Counted from the stretch's first letter, positions 11,926-24,448 are shown. The stretch: DNA of 64,000 nt from Gremmenia infestans (GCA_032629725.1 JAFEVB010000002.1:1798001-1862000), one strand, 5' to 3'. Numbers and translations: made by a program. Notes: generated by a model not told the origin, from the letters alone.

Positions 11926-14147
11926 ATGCCCTGGAACGGTCGTTTCGACCCGACGTTGCCTCCATCACCTTCCTGCTCACCATCAGTCGACCGAGACACT
12001 CCGACCTCATCACGCAATTCACTTACACCCGATCTCTCACCATCAGCTCAAGGTTCTAAGGGCCTGAGGAACTCGGTGTCCTTAAGTAATTTAACACTCG
12101 AATATATGGCCATTGGTTCACCGCAGCCAACCGTCAAATCGAGTATGCTACCCAAGGCTAGAGAAGCTGAAGTTCCCTTGAACCGCCCCGTGGAGGCACA
12201 ACCTCCTCAAGATCTGGACGGAAGTGTTCAGATGCTGCGAGAGTTGTTCCCAGGCGTCACGTCACGTATCTGCATGTTAGCTCTGGATCGTGCTACACAC
12301 GATGTGAATATAGCAGCTGGGGACATCTCAATGCAATATCCTCAAGGATTTAGACAGCATGATTCACGCTCTCCCCAGGTTGCAGAGGCTTCATATGGTA
12401 TCAAGAAGGAGGTCCCAGACCCTTCTGCTGGACCTGTCATGGGCCCAAAGGTCAAGATGATCTTTAACCGCAAGCAGTCGCCCGTAAAAGTCAAGTTTGA
12501 GGAACGCTCAATTTCTCCAGAGGCTAGTCAAGCTTGCCTTGTCTTTGATCCTCCCACCGATGCTATGTCTACCCGTTCTTCATCACCATTTGACGATCTT
12601 TCAGACGTCGATATGGATTCAGATGTCGACCAAGAGGGATCTGATAGCGCGCCAGAACGCGCCGTAGATGAAGACGAGGACATGGTCGATGATCCAGAGA
12701 GCCCTGTTGAAGATACAGAGGAGTTGCCGGATGCAAAGGCCGAAGAACTGCATGTAATATTCCCTAGTGCGGATATAGAGGAGTGCAAGCGGATCATGCA
12801 GTGCGTTGATAACAATCTCGTGGATGCGGTTGATATGATGGAAGGAGAGCGAGGCAGTGACCTGTTTGACGAGACAGTACTGGGTGGTGACATTACTGGT
12901 GGTAGTAGCTCTGCTGGTGCCTCTTCGTCTTACCTTGATCCAAGTACCTCACCCTACTTCACCAAAACTATCAACGCAGGGGCAAATGTCAATAAGAAGA
13001 GGGCGGCTGAGGACCCGGTAGATCGATGCTCCATTTGTCGAAGTTTCAGAACGAGTTATTAACTAAGGTTATTAGGAGGAGCGTCTCTGTAAGAGAACCA
13101 AAGCCCTAGACGGTGACATGGAAGTCAATGGCAAGCTTCTACCAGCAGGAATTTGGGTAGCGTGAGTATCATCCGTATCCCTTTCAAAATTCCTACTAAC
13201 ATCCCAATAGTGACTTCTTCCCCGAGAGCGGCGACACCGCCTTTACGTTCAAAGATGGCAAGCACTCGTGCCAATTCCCCAAGAAGCTTCTCACCAAGAA
13301 CTTCAAAACGCTTGAGAAATCCTTCGCTTTAAAAGCCCCAATTACAGACCGCTACCCGCTGGATAGCCACACCCAAGAAGCCTTCGACCTCCTACTACAA
13401 TGGGCAGTTGCGAAGAACGTCCGGCTTGATCCTCGCAAGCACAAAGACAGCACCAGCGAGATCACCTCAATCCTCGCCATGCTCCACCTGGGCAGCTATC
13501 TCGAGATGGAAGAGCTCGTGGCCCTCGGCCACAGCATGGCTCAGCTCCTAACAGACATCCTGACCAAGGACCGCAGAGCTATGAAAGGAGAACATATCAG
13601 CTTCGCATTCCAAAACTTCGGAGCTGGTCACCCGATCCACACCGTCTTTGTTAAGGCAGCTGTTCGCGCTCGTCTGGAATACCAAAATACAGGAGAGCCG
13701 CGCGAGCAAGGCATGGCTGGGCCCAGCGAACGGGTCTCCAAGTACGAGAATGAGGCGAAGAGAGCCGCATACCGCGGTCACGTCTCACCGTACGCGGAGG
13801 AAGTGGCGGATATCCCGGACTTCGAACTCCAGCTTTTGCGTCTTCAGAACAGTACTTGGTAAGTTCAATAACGTTGTTGACCTGATTGATCGATCTGTAC
13901 TTCAACACAATAGCACGCTTCATCCAAATTTCCCAGTCCGGCTCTGGTGTATGTACATGTTTTCGGGCAAGGAAGGAATGAATGAATGAATAAAGAGCTA
14001 ACTAACAGTACTTGTGGCAGGGAGAATCGAGAGCGGGCCGAGGAAAAAGTCGACGGGCCTCCTGGTAGGACTGGTAAGCCGCGCCAAAAGACGCTGCAAG
14101 GCTATCATTTGACCGATCCTTTGAGCGGAGAGCGCTTCTTCCTTTAG
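11926..14147 (+). CDS. CUE/UBA-like domain protein with conserved C-terminal region
   Basis: Four exons give about 650 residues. The ATG at 11926 starts MPWNGRFDPTLPPSPS. The N-terminal third is Ser/Pro-rich. Two CUE-like helices are visible: VQMLRELFPGVTSRICMLALDRATHDVNIAA (about residues 100-130) and LHVIFPSADIEECKRIMQCVDNNLVDAVDMM (about 275-305). Both have the FP and helix-3 pattern of ubiquitin-binding CUE domains. Introns: 13018-13075 (joining AAEDP to EERLCKRTKAL), 13162-13210, and a longer one at 13859-14020. The last exons encode a BTB-adjacent-looking helical region (ILAMLHLGSYLEMEELVALGHSMAQLL) and end in DPLSGERFFL. I know no named orthologue. A role in ubiquitin recognition is inference. 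An apparent CSIC motif in the first frame is intronic. Confidence 0.75.
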
Positions 14148-14692
14148 GGGAGAATAGATAGATATGTTTGAATGGGACATTTAACAAACGAATTGGGGGA
14201 AACGCTGCTAGTAGGTTAATAGTTTTGCTGGATCTTTATCCTTGCGGATGGGATGCGATGGAATCTGGTATTAGGAATGGGCAGCAGATAGATCATGGAC
14301 GTGCGAATCGCAAGTTCCTTGACATTTACCAGTTAGCTCCCCCACGTAGCAAGCATATCAAAAAGATTTCTTGTATAACATTTACCTTAGCTTACCTTAC
14401 CCCTTTCGCTCGCGCTCGTCGTCTCTCTTTGCATCACGTCTTCATGTTTTACTTGTATGCTGAATGCCATTATATCTGCTGATATCTATCTACAGGAGAT
14501 GAGATGAAATCCAAAACGAGAAGAGCTTGTAGATCTCTCCTGAATTATATTACTACACAAGCCTTATAGTTTTTTCTGTCCAAATGCTAGCAGCAGACAT
14601 GATCCAAATTCCGATCCAAAGCTTCTCGAACGCCGATATGCAATGCATAGTATTTATCACATCTTCCTCTAAGTATTCACAGCCCGAGATTA
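14148..14692. other. Convergent intergenic region
   Basis: 3' flanks of the CUE-type gene and the disordered-protein gene. No gene or repeat seen. Confidence 0.5.
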
Positions 14693-17561
14693 CTACGTGT
14701 AACCCAGCATCTCCTTCAGCCCATTAGTAGATTCGCCCTTTTTCGTTCTCCATTTCGACTTCTTCTTCTCGCGCTTCTTCTTCATCTCCTCCCATCCTTC
14801 CTCGTCGTCTTCTTCTTCTTCGTTTCCGGACTTCTTGACTGCTTTAACAGTTGCAGTGCTATTCTTGTTCTCCCAGCCTTGAAGCGCGCCTGTCATTGTA
14901 GAAGTTCTTGACTTGTTGTCGGCTGCTGGAGTGTGTGTTACCGGCCTATACCGTCCTGGTAAGCCGATGTTGCTTCTCTCAGAAGGTGCAATGGACGGAG
15001 TGTAGCCACCCTGGCCATTCATCGAAGGAGCATATAGGGAGCCGTGTCCGTTCTGCATCCAGGGTGCAGCATTTGGGTCCAGCATAGTCATGGCTCGCTG
15101 GTGAGAACTAGTAGGACGCAAATGCGGGCTGTTAGGTTGTGGCATTGATCCCATGGATGGTTGCGACATATGTCCATTTTGCTGGGGCGGACCTTGACCT
15201 TGACTTTGGCCAGATGTCATCATTTGCATAAATTGCATCTGCATCTGCATGAATTGTTGCATTTGCTGCGACATTTGGATCTGAGCTTGATCTCCCGGAG
15301 TCATCATCATCGGATTCCCAGGGCCCATTGGACCCATCTGGCCAGGCATCATTCCATTTGGCGGCATTCCCATACCTCCCATACCGTTGAAACCATTTGA
15401 AGGGGGACCATACTCTCCCTGTGGATTTGGACTGCCTCTCCTCATAGCGCGAGATCTTTCTTCAGTAGCAATCACACCTACAAGGCCTCCTGGTTGTAAT
15501 CCCCTTGAGGGCCCTCCCGAAATAGAGCCAGCTACACTACCGGGTCCGCCACCACCAAAGCCAAAAGACTCGCGGTTCATTGGATTGACAACGCTAGCGC
15601 CGAAATACGGATCTTGTGGCAGGTGTCTTGCAAAGACAGGAAGTCTTGGATCGGCTGGATTTCCCGCGAGAGACTGGGCAGAAGCACGCAAGTTGGGGTT
15701 TGATCCTATGCGGGGCGGCTTGCTCTTGTTTGGGAAACCGTGTGCTTGCAGAATAGCCAATGGAACTTCTTCGTCTTCCTCCTCGTTGTCGTCAGAACTA
15801 GATTTTCCAGATAATCCAAGATTGGGGCTACTCTGAGTGGTGAACACATTCGGACGGGCCGCGGCAGGTGGTCCAGACGAGGTTTCCCCAGTCACCTTCA
15901 TCATCTGTTGTCGATAAACAACCATATGAGCCTCCTGTTTCCGGCGTTGCTTTGCCAGTTGCCTGTTCTTCTCTGCCTCGTCCTCATCATCGTCATAAGT
16001 CTCATCATCGTCCTCGTCTTCCTCATCCTTTGATTGCCCCCCAATGCTTCTGAGCCTCTCCTGGTCTTGCTTGTATCTCTCAAATTGAGCAGGCGTCATG
16101 ACCTTATTCTGCGGTGCTGCGTTTTTTGCTGGTGGAGGATACGAAGACTCCTCCTGGAATCTTTGGGCAATATTCGCTGATGCAGCTAAATGGTTGTCAA
16201 ATAAGCCACCGTCATGCTCGCTAAGTATTGGCACTGGCTTTCGGGCCTTCGGGGTTGTTTGAACAGATCCTGTGGTCCATGACGAAGCGGATGTATCCTC
16301 GATAGGGGGGGACGACGCTGAAGGCAACGCCCAGCTCTTACGGACCTGGGGATGGGGATCCGGACCATTGAGCCGTCGACTCGCATTCACGGATTCTCTG
16401 AGCAGCAAAGCATCCTCATCCACAGTTTCCCCCGAGTCAACCGTTGATTGACGCTTCCCGGACAATCCACTAGTTCTTCTCAAACCTGTATCGGCGAGCG
16501 CTCCAGGTCTTTGAACCCTGTTATAACCAGTATTGTGTTGAGGGACAGGGGGGGCTCGTTCCTGCTGGCGTGGGGCAAGGGGAGGTGGGCTCGTGTTGGA
16601 CATCAGACCGTCGTTGGAGTGTTCGCTGCTCCAAGAAGGTAGCGGGGCTTCTACCTGTCTCGATTTATCGATGTTTAGAGCAGTCGGTTGGTTATAACGG
16701 GGTTGTGCTGAGGTTCGTGAAAACTCCTAGTGGGTATTAGCTGGGGATTGTGCGTCGGGCTGAGTAATGGTGCTTACAGGGCTGTGGGACCTGGCCCTGG
16801 TGTCCTTAGATTCCATCACCGCGCTCTTCCTCTTTCCAATTCCCGAGAACATGTCCGAAAAATCCCCTCCCAAACTTAGTCCAAAATCTTTTTCGAGCTT
16901 TGGCGGTGTTGCCGTGCTTGCATAGCTTGATGCTGTCATTGCCCTTTCTCTGATAGCTGCGGGCTGTTCCTCAATTGGAGAGGTCTCCTCTTTTGGTGGT
17001 GAGGGGGGCGTTGGCTTGGTTCGTCCCCAAGACAGAGTTCTCCCGGCATTTTTAAGAGAGAAAGTAGATGATGTTTTGGGTATGGGAGGTACTGGTATAT
17101 CGCTAAAGGGCTTGTCGTGAGGCGACCGCCATTCTTCTCGCCCCGAGATGTCTGTGGATGAAGGTGCTGTAGACGCCGCGCTCAACCTCGATGAGTTATC
17201 TGTCGTAGATGCAGTGTTGGTATTAGAAGCCCCACTGCCACTTCACAAAGTTAGCAATTAGCCAGTGCTTGATGAATAATGAAGGACCAAAACTTGGCAA
17301 GTTGAGCCGTAATGAAAGGGCAGCTCACCGATTGTTGTTTATATTCATGAACATGTTGTCATCCTCCAGATGCGAGGTTTTTGGTCTCGCCGGATTCCCT
17401 TTAACCTTCGCAAACTTCACTCCTCCGTCGAACGATTTGCTCACCCCGTCTGCTCTCTCAAAGACTTTGAATGTCCCTTCTCCTGCCGGCACGTCCGGGA
17501 CGTCCTCGAGCACGTTGGCGTTCGATTTTCGCCGCCCAAACGCTTTGGGAAATCTAGGCAT
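14693..17561 (-). CDS. Large low-complexity Met/Gln-rich protein, unrecognised
   Basis: Three exons join in frame to about 915 residues. Exon 1 (ATG at 17561) encodes MPRFPKAFGRRKSNANVLED and ends in INNNR. Exon 2 is Ser/Thr/Pro-rich (LSAASTAPSSTDISGREEW). The intron around 16774-16727 joins SHSP to EFSRTSAQPRYNQ, leading into the long last exon. That exon contains a charged helix (MTPAQFERYKQDQERL, then an Asp/Glu run and KQRRKQEAHMVVYRQQMMKVTGE), a short block DPRLPVFARHLPQDPYFGASVV, and a Gly/Met/Gln tract near residues 650-760. The end is basic (KKKREKKKSKWRTKKG, then LKEMLGYT). Most of it should be disordered with one coiled-coil-like segment. I cannot name a family. The concentration of conserved-looking blocks suggests a real scaffold or RNA/protein-binding factor. 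Confidence 0.7.
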
Positions 17562-18292
17562 ATAGAAGATATGTGGTGCAGAGATGGTACGAAGTGGCGG
17601 AAAAGTTCATACGAGAAAATGGCCAGCAAATGCTGAAAATACAATTCTAAATAGACCCACGCTCAAAATCGCACGGCAAGTCGTATATTTGTTCGTAGAC
17701 GAAGGAGATAAATTAGGATGACGCTCGTTAATTTAGTATGTATCGGTGTAATGAGGGGAACGGGTCTGTAGTGAATAACGCGAGGTAAGAGTCAGTAATA
17801 GTTCAATCTTAATGCAGCTACCCGGATCCTGGGTGTGATTGTGGTTGGCTTGGGCTGAGTGGGTTTTCTAGACGATGAACTGTGGCCGCATGCATGCAAT
17901 TCGATGCACGATAACTCTCGTCCTCGGACAATTTATCTCACACCGCAGGCATTGGTAGGAGTTGGGTTGGGTATGTATGCGTGGAAACCAAGCCACACGA
18001 TGCCGCAGACTACTTCCGATCGTGTTAACGATGGAGCATGGCACCACGGGTATGTTGTTAGGTGTTTGTTTGCTGTCGAGGTGGTGTTGGTAGTGGTTTG
18101 AGGAGGCTGAAGGATTTGTTGATGTCGCGATCCAAATATAGAATGTCGAGAGAGGTGTCTTGCTTTGCTTGCCCAGCCCTGCCCAGCCCAGTCCCAGACT
18201 GATAGAATCCACAGAGGGGAGGGGAGAACAACAGCAACAATAAGTAGAAGGGTAAGCACTCACCGGCAAAAGACCACAATGGGCAACGACAA

Positions 18293-18311
18293 CGACGACG
18301 ACGACGACGAA
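18293..18311 (+). repeat. ACG/GAC trinucleotide microsatellite
   Basis: About six tandem ACG units followed by the imperfect run aagatgaagag. Lies in the leader/promoter side of the gene ending at 14693. Confidence 0.85.
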
Positions 18312-18405
18312 GATGAAGAGAAATTAAGGGGAAAGATAGAGATGTCGTCGATGAAGAAAGCGGATTCGGGTGGGAGAGATGGACGGGACGGGGTGGATGG
18401 ATGGG

Positions 18406-18434
18406 CGGATAGGTGGATAGGTGGATAGGTGGAT
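18406..18434 (+). repeat. GGATAGGT tandem repeat
   Basis: Roughly 3.5 copies of an 8-bp unit (ggataggt) in a G-rich stretch, preceded by related ggatgg units. Confidence 0.85.
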
Positions 18435-20053
18435 GAGCTCGTGTTTTTTTCCAAGGTTCGAGCGCTCTCTGCTCTGCTCTGCCTAGCAAATGCTCGTCTA
18501 CAGTAGGACTTACCTACTCCGTAACGGTCTAACAGGGCTGGGCTGTACTAACCTTTTGCAGTGATACTCCTCGGATCCATTATTAATCTTCCTGATTTAT
18601 TTCTTCATACTGTAATCATTAGAATACGATCAGGTTGTTTCATTTCTTGTCATCTGAACTTTATATCTCCAAGGACTCTCTCTGCATGATGGATGGTTCC
18701 TGCCCCTTGGTTTTACCCCCGTTACTGTACTGTGCATCTGCGGACTTTGCTCTAGTACGATACCGATTATCTCCATCAGTAAACCGTTTTCCATCAAGGG
18801 AATCGATTGCCGTTTGACGTTTGAGACTTCTGATTTACAGCTACTCGTACACTTATAGAAGCACTTACAAGCGTCGGCTGATCAGGATCGACTCTATGTC
18901 GTGCTCTGTTCTGTCTCAAGACATTATAAAAAATCAAGACTACCAATCTATAATACGAAAGTAGTAGGAAACCCGCATTCCTAACCTTATTCCACGGCTC
19001 ACTCACTCAGGGGTCCAAAGATGACGCCCATTTGCATTCCAATCAATCAAATCAATTGGATACGGTTAAATACTTGCACTATACCACGCACCCACCGAGC
19101 CACCCACTTGCTTGCCCCTGAATATCTCCCACAGGAACATCACTTACGATACCATCGTACCACAGCGCATTATTACCAGTACATACGAAGAAACTGTCAT
19201 TTCACAATAATGTGAAAGCCACACGCGCATATCGGACCCCGTACGAGGGTATATTTTTCAATGTCCAGACCCCCCGAAAAGAACAGCTAGAGCTAGCCCA
19301 AATATAGGCCCCAGAATTTCCCCCCTGACGAGCTGAATGGTCTCGCATCGCCTCACATGCGCCAAAACACCTTGAAGGTACCCGAATCGGATCTGACATT
19401 ATTACAATTCCATTATTATTATTACCACCAAGTCAAATTCAACCTACCGAAGCAATAAATCCTCTCGCTCCCGACCGAACCTTTCTTTTACTCTAATAAA
19501 ACGCCTTCCTTCCGTTTCTAGCTTTGCCTGAAGATCTGATCCGGAGTTCCGGCGGTTTTACCTATTTTCCGTCCCCGTCTTCAACTCGCAAAAGCTTCCT
19601 TCCCTTGCTTTCATAAGGACAAGCCTAGTCAATTGAGCAGGCAGCGCTGGAGACCTCTAAGATGTGATGCCAAGGCTTGCGATCGAAATGAGACACTAGG
19701 AATTCTGTTCATGATAATCAGATTCTGGGTCTAAATAGTACTTACTACTGTGATAAGGTGATGCCCTAATAGTCATTGAAATTGCTCTTGGCACCTACAA
19801 AGATCACAACGGCGTCTGAGCGGAATGGAAGGGCTTTGTGACTTTTTCAATATAAGTCTAGCTTTGTCAAATACAGACGTACAAGAGCAGACATATCCGA
19901 ACTCCTCTCCGAATCCTAAAGCTCTTTCGCGGCTTGTCGTTAATCCCTGACTCCCGGTGCTGCTTCTCCTCTCCGTTCCCTTTTATACCCCTATCATCCA
20001 CAACTTCAAACGCCAGCCAATATTCCTACAATCCCAACCAACTTCCTATCACC

Positions 20054-22005
20054 CTAAGCTCCTTGCTGTTGCATATGTGTAGGCAGGTTCCAGCCTGCAT
20101 AATCTTGGTGTACAAAGGCGCGATCAACCGTCGGCACCGATTCTAAGACGTATTGTAACGACTCGCCCAAGTCATGGCTATCTCTCAAGCTCATGTTTTC
20201 ATCCAGGACGATATCGACCTCAACATTGAGTTTGTCACCTGCATGATAGGCTTGCAAGCCTTGGATCTGCTTGATGGTCTTCGCAAATCGCATGGTGAGA
20301 TACAAGAGAACATTACGTTCGTCCGCCGTCGCAGCCGCGCCAGTGAGGTTGCGTATATGGCCGGCTGAAGTACCTGCCCAGTTGAAGATGACAAATAGCG
20401 ACAGAAGAAGACCTCCCAAAGCATCGAGCCACCAAAGCTCGGCATAGTATCCAACTAGAACGTTGTTAGCAGATGCTGTAAATTCAGAACGGTCATCCTT
20501 ACTTAGGGGGAAAATGATAGAGAATATATTGAAAACTACGTCCGTCATGGCATCCTGTGCCAGAGCCTGTACACTAGAATTCTTGATGAGTCGACAAAAG
20601 AACCAGCATAGCGCTTTAATAAAAACCGTAGAGGACATGATAATAATTGCTGGCAGGCCGAGTTGAATGATAGAGTGGTCACCAGACCTCAAGCGGCTGA
20701 TACATTCCAGTCCAACTTGAAAGAAGGACGTGATCATAATCACTGAGAAGACAAGTACACCAATTGGCTCGAGGCGTCTCCGACCAACTGGATAATGATA
20801 TTGGTCTTGCCTTTCAATCATCTTAGTGGTCGTCCAGACGATTCCAGTACTGTGCACATCGAATTAGCATTGGTCTTGGAGAACATGTTTGCACCTAACC
20901 TGAGGAAATCCAAAGCCGCATCGACCAAACTTGCAAGCACGGATAGAGAGCTGGTAAGCACAATGACTGCAATTTTACCAGCCAGGAGGATCGCATTGGC
21001 AGCTAGATTAACATAGATTGCTATCTGGACAATTCTATCCCCGCTCTCAACACTATCATCTTCCAGTCCAGGTATCTCAGGTTTGGGACCATCTTCATCA
21101 TCATCAGCCTCAAGAAGAGGCGTCTGTTCATCCGATATCTTGTAAATCTCACGAGGTGTTCGTTTTACTTTCTTTGTAAGAGCCGCAGCGCCGTTGCCTT
21201 TAGAAGAAGCATCCGTAGCTTCGGAGTTTGGCGTGCGGGGCTCCTCTGTAATTGTTGGTGGAACTTCCACGTTTTGTAGACCAGATCCGCCAAGTGAGCT
21301 ACTGCTTGGTGTATCGTTGTACTCATTCAAGAGGTCGTGAGGGAGGGACGAATCTAAGAGGCGGTCGATATAGATGTATTGTTGTAGCAAGCTATTCGTT
21401 CTCTCGTAGTATTCTCGTCTGGTGATCGATAATTAGCTACATGCACCAGACGCATACTGTCACACAGTAGGGCCAATCTCAAACCTTTCTGAATCTTCTG
21501 GCAGAGATGGCAGACTGAGAACGTTCTAAAATACTCACATAGGTTTTTTCATGCCCTTCAATTCTTCCTCCGTCTTCCAATATCTCTCCCAACGATATCG
21601 AGGATTGGAACTTCCAATCAGTCTCTGACTGCGCATCTGGGGACCAAAGAGCACAGCACTCATGCGCCTCTCATCGCCAGCACTACGTCTGAATTCATCG
21701 TGTTCGCTGGGATCTCTAGAGTTCCTTCGAACCAACCCGGGCCTATTTCCAGCTTCCTCGTCCGGTGTGTCTCTCCCTCCCACAATCGAAGATGATCGAT
21801 GTTGTATGTTTTGCAAAGACGCGCTTGAACGGCTCTTGATCAGACTAGTGAGAGTCCCTTGCCCGTGTGTAACCATGGGACTCGCGTCTTCATTGCTCAG
21901 CGGCAGCCAGCCTCTCAGTTTGGGGATTCGTCCATACTGAGGTGGGGAGGTTGAGGCTGCCGGTCCGTACTGGGTCGGCGAAGTTGAATAATTGTTGGTT
22001 GACAT
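20054..22005 (-). CDS. Cation diffusion facilitator transporter, manganese-type (DxxxD)
   Basis: CDF/SLC30-type H+-coupled efflux or compartment-loading transporter. The ATG at 22005 starts MSTNNYSTSPTQYG, leading a long hydrophilic cytosolic N-terminus of about 300 residues. The membrane part begins IVQIAIYVNLAANAILLAGKIAVIVLTSSLSVLASLVDAALDFL, followed by RRRLEPIGVLVFSVIMITSFFQVGLECI and the later helices. The metal sites read DAALD in TM2 and DAMTD in TM5. The DxxxD pattern in both is that of the Mn-CDF subgroup, whereas Zn transporters carry HxxxD. A cytosolic C-terminal domain follows (DIVLDENMSLRDSHDLGESLQYVLESVPTVDRAFVHQDY). Several introns lie near 21390-21536, 20848-20900 and 20452-20500. 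About 580 residues. Compartment is not deducible. Confidence 0.9.
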
Positions 22006-22430
22006 GATGAACTGGTCCCGGAAGATCTTCCGGAAGATCAATTGATGGTAGATTTACGAGATAATAGAAAATACTATGCGGTTGGCATACTCAATGGTGA
22101 GCGTCTCAACGTGTGCACGCGGGGAGGTGAGGCTGCCAAGTTTGGAGCTACTGTGATGTAGGGTAGTGCCCGGTCAGTCAGTGCCGTCACTTTGAGCCCC
22201 TAACTTAGTAAGATCCCTGCCCTGCTTCACTGATTGATGCTAATTTTAGTAACTCTACAAAGAAGTCTCAATGATTCTTGTAATAGCCCGCTTTCTATTA
22301 AGAGGCACTTGTACTGTACAAACAACATCAATCCTAAGTGACACTCCATTCTGATTCCTATTCCCATTCCCTAATTCCCGGGTATCTTTTACTCCAACGC
22401 CCGCTACAAAACCCCAGGCCATAATTACAA
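22006..22430. other. Intergenic region, CDF promoter side
   Basis: Between the CDF start and the 3' end of the Rad60-like gene. No gene seen. Confidence 0.5.
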
Positions 22431-23902
22431 TCAACGGATATGTACTTCCACTACATCCATGTTCTCCAATTCCGTATCCTCTATCTTCTCCTCGGGATCC
22501 AACTTCTCTCCATCGACTTGCAGAGAAACCTCCTGGTGTTCTGCGACTTTTTTATCCTGACGGAATGCATTGATAAGCTTTTGAATAAGAGTCGTAGGTT
22601 TGACCGTCATCTTGGTTTCTCCCAGCTCCCGTGATTTTAGGATCAGCCGCATCCTTTTGACCACAACTTGTTCTTCAATCACTTCTTCCTCGTCCTCGCC
22701 AACGCCGTCATGCTCCCTTTGTAGTTTAGCAGCTTGCTTCTTCTGATAAGCATTGAAGATGTCTTCGGTCCAAGCCTCGAGATGCACACGTCCGTTATCC
22801 ACACCCTCGCCTTGGGAGGATACTTTGCCTGAACTATCGATATTGAGATTTAGGGATTTGCAATTCGTAACGTCGTAGAGTCGCTTTCCTTTCCAGGTCA
22901 GAAAGATGGAGTCTTGGATTTCTGACGCCATTTTTTGCCCATCATTCGTCTGGTAGTCACACCAAGCCAGCCTTAGTTCTCTTAATCGTTGAGACACCTT
23001 CCGCTTCACCAATAGTGGTCTTGTACCATCAATCTGAGAGGAGACGAGAATCTCGATTATTGGATCTACGACTGCCTTCGAACTCTCCGCTTGGAAGATA
23101 TCATCGTCTAGTTCATTCGATGTATGGTTCTGTTCCTCGAAAGATTTCGACTCTTTTTCGCGTGCCAGAACCTTTAACCTTTCTCGCTCCCGTGCTTGTT
23201 GTAGAAGTTCTGGGAATTCTTCATCCGACAATTCTGGGTCGAGGTCGACGGGTGGTTTCGGTTGTTGTGGTATTGAGTAGATATCGTCGTCATCCAGAAT
23301 AAAGGGCTCATTGCGGGCACCGAACGGCTTTACGCCCTCATCGTCGCTCTCACTTATTGATATGTAGCCCTTTGTCTCTGGCTTCGCCACAGGTTCTTCC
23401 TTTTTCGCTGCCCGTAGATCTCTGCTGTAGCGCACCGCGAGTGAAGTGGGAGAAGCTTGGTTTTTTTGCGCCGAAGCCGAACGTGATTTACCACTACGAC
23501 TACCGGGTGTAGAAGTTGTAGATTCCCTGTCTTTACATTAGCGATTGTCACCCGTATAAGGATGATTTGACGGTACCTTCGCGCCAATGAAGCCCCGGCG
23601 TCTTCGTCTGAACTGTATAGGTCGCGATCTTTGGAGATGCGCCTCCTCTTCTCTTCTTGAGGACTTGGTTCCTTCTCTAAACTGGCCGACGATCTCTTTC
23701 GCTCAAGCTTGAGAGCCTTCTTCTGTCGTCTTTGTTCTTCCTCTTCTAATCTCCGGGGGAATAGTTCTGAGGATCTGCTGAAAAATGCTACCCCTTCCGC
23801 AGCCTCGGCCACTTGTGCGATTACCTTTTTGCTGAAAAGAGATTTCTTTTTGCGCGGAGGCTCTGGGGTTTCAGTAGCAGCTTGAGCGATATCTCCTGCC
23901 AT
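22431..23902 (-). CDS. Rad60/Esc2/NIP45-like SUMO-like-domain protein
   Basis: Family members bind the SUMO machinery and support recombination repair and genome stability. Two exons give about 470 residues. ATG at 23902 (MAGDIAQAATETPEPPRKKK). Exon 1 has nuclear-localisation-like basic runs (ALKLERKRSS, EEKRRRISKD) and ends at LARR. The intron near 23530-23580 joins it to ESTTSTPGSRSGKSRS. The central part is acidic with SUMO-interaction-like patches (SISESDDEG, FILDDDDIY). A first weak ubiquitin-like region spans DPIIEILVSSQIDGTRPLLVKRKVSQRLRELRLAW. The C-terminal SUMO-like domain is clear: MRLILKSRELGETKMTVKPTTLIQKLINAF through EVSLQVDGEKLDPEEKIEDTELENMDVVEVHI. The domain order fits Rad60. 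It shares a 195-bp divergent promoter with LSM6. Confidence 0.85.
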
Positions 23903-24097
23903 TTTGGTGGATTGGTTGGTTGTCGAGGCGCGAACTTGGGAGGGGGGAATTACCATAAAATTGGTGGGACGACGCCGACTGTTCACGCTAGTGAATTGGA
24001 GAAGTTCAAGGCTGTGGGGTATGGGTACAACCTCAATACATATCGCAACGTCAAAACCCACCGGCTCTCGAACTCCAATAACAGGACGCGAATAGAG
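23903..24097. promoter_or_regulatory. Divergent promoter of Rad60-like gene and LSM6
   Basis: 195 bases between two start codons transcribed outward. No TATA box or other named site stands out. Confidence 0.6.
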
Positions 24098-24448
24098 ATG
24101 GAGAATGGAATTGCCACCCAAGGCGAGGGCCGAGACCCCTCCGGTTTCCTCAGCGAGATCATTGGCAGCTCAGTGACCGTGAAACTGAACAGCGGAGTAG
24201 TCTACAAAGGTTTGTGATTGTGTTCCTGAGACGAATCTTGCCCTGACATCTAATGCAGGAGAATTGCAGTCTGTGGATGGCTACATGAATATTGCGCTGG
24301 AGAAGACGGAGGAGCATGTCAACGGTGTGAAGAAAAGGAGCTATGGTGATGCTTTTGTTAGAGGGAACAATGGTAATTATATTCCCACCTGGAAAGAAAT
24401 TGTAGGGCTAACATGTTGGTTTCAGTCATGTACATCTCGGCAGATTGA
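24098..24448 (+). CDS. LSM6: U6 snRNA-associated Sm-like protein LSm6
   Basis: Subunit of the Lsm1-7 (mRNA decay) and Lsm2-8 (U6 snRNP) rings. Three exons give about 82 residues, the usual size. ATG at 24098 starts MENGIATQGEGRDPSGFLSEIIG. The Sm1 motif is SVTVKLNSGVVYKGELQSVDGYMNIAL, and Sm2 lies in YGDAFVRGNNVMYISAD. Introns are at 24210-24258 (GTTTGT donor, splitting the Gly codon of YKGEL) and 24373-24425 (joining NN to VMYISAD). Stop TGA at 24446-24448. The Sm2 RGNNV block and the GRDPSGFL start are characteristic of LSm6. The methyltransferase gene converges on it 163 bp downstream. Confidence 0.96.

Larger units (their letters stand above)
17562..20053. other. Long intergenic region with simple repeats
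   Basis: About 2.5 kb upstream of the Met/Gln-rich gene and downstream of the CDF transporter. It has a GAC/ACG triplet run near 18293-18311 and an 8-bp GGATAGGT-type tandem at about 18406-18434. The remainder has only short frames on both strands. Pyrimidine-rich minus-strand sequence from about 18150 to 18480 suggests the promoter and leader of the gene at 17561. No gene is supported. Confidence 0.5.

Noticed and set aside
13018..13062. Zinc-ribbon-like CSIC at the end of the first CUE-gene frame
   Set aside because: A GTAGAT donor at 13018 and acceptor at 13075 keep the frame and place this stretch inside an intron.
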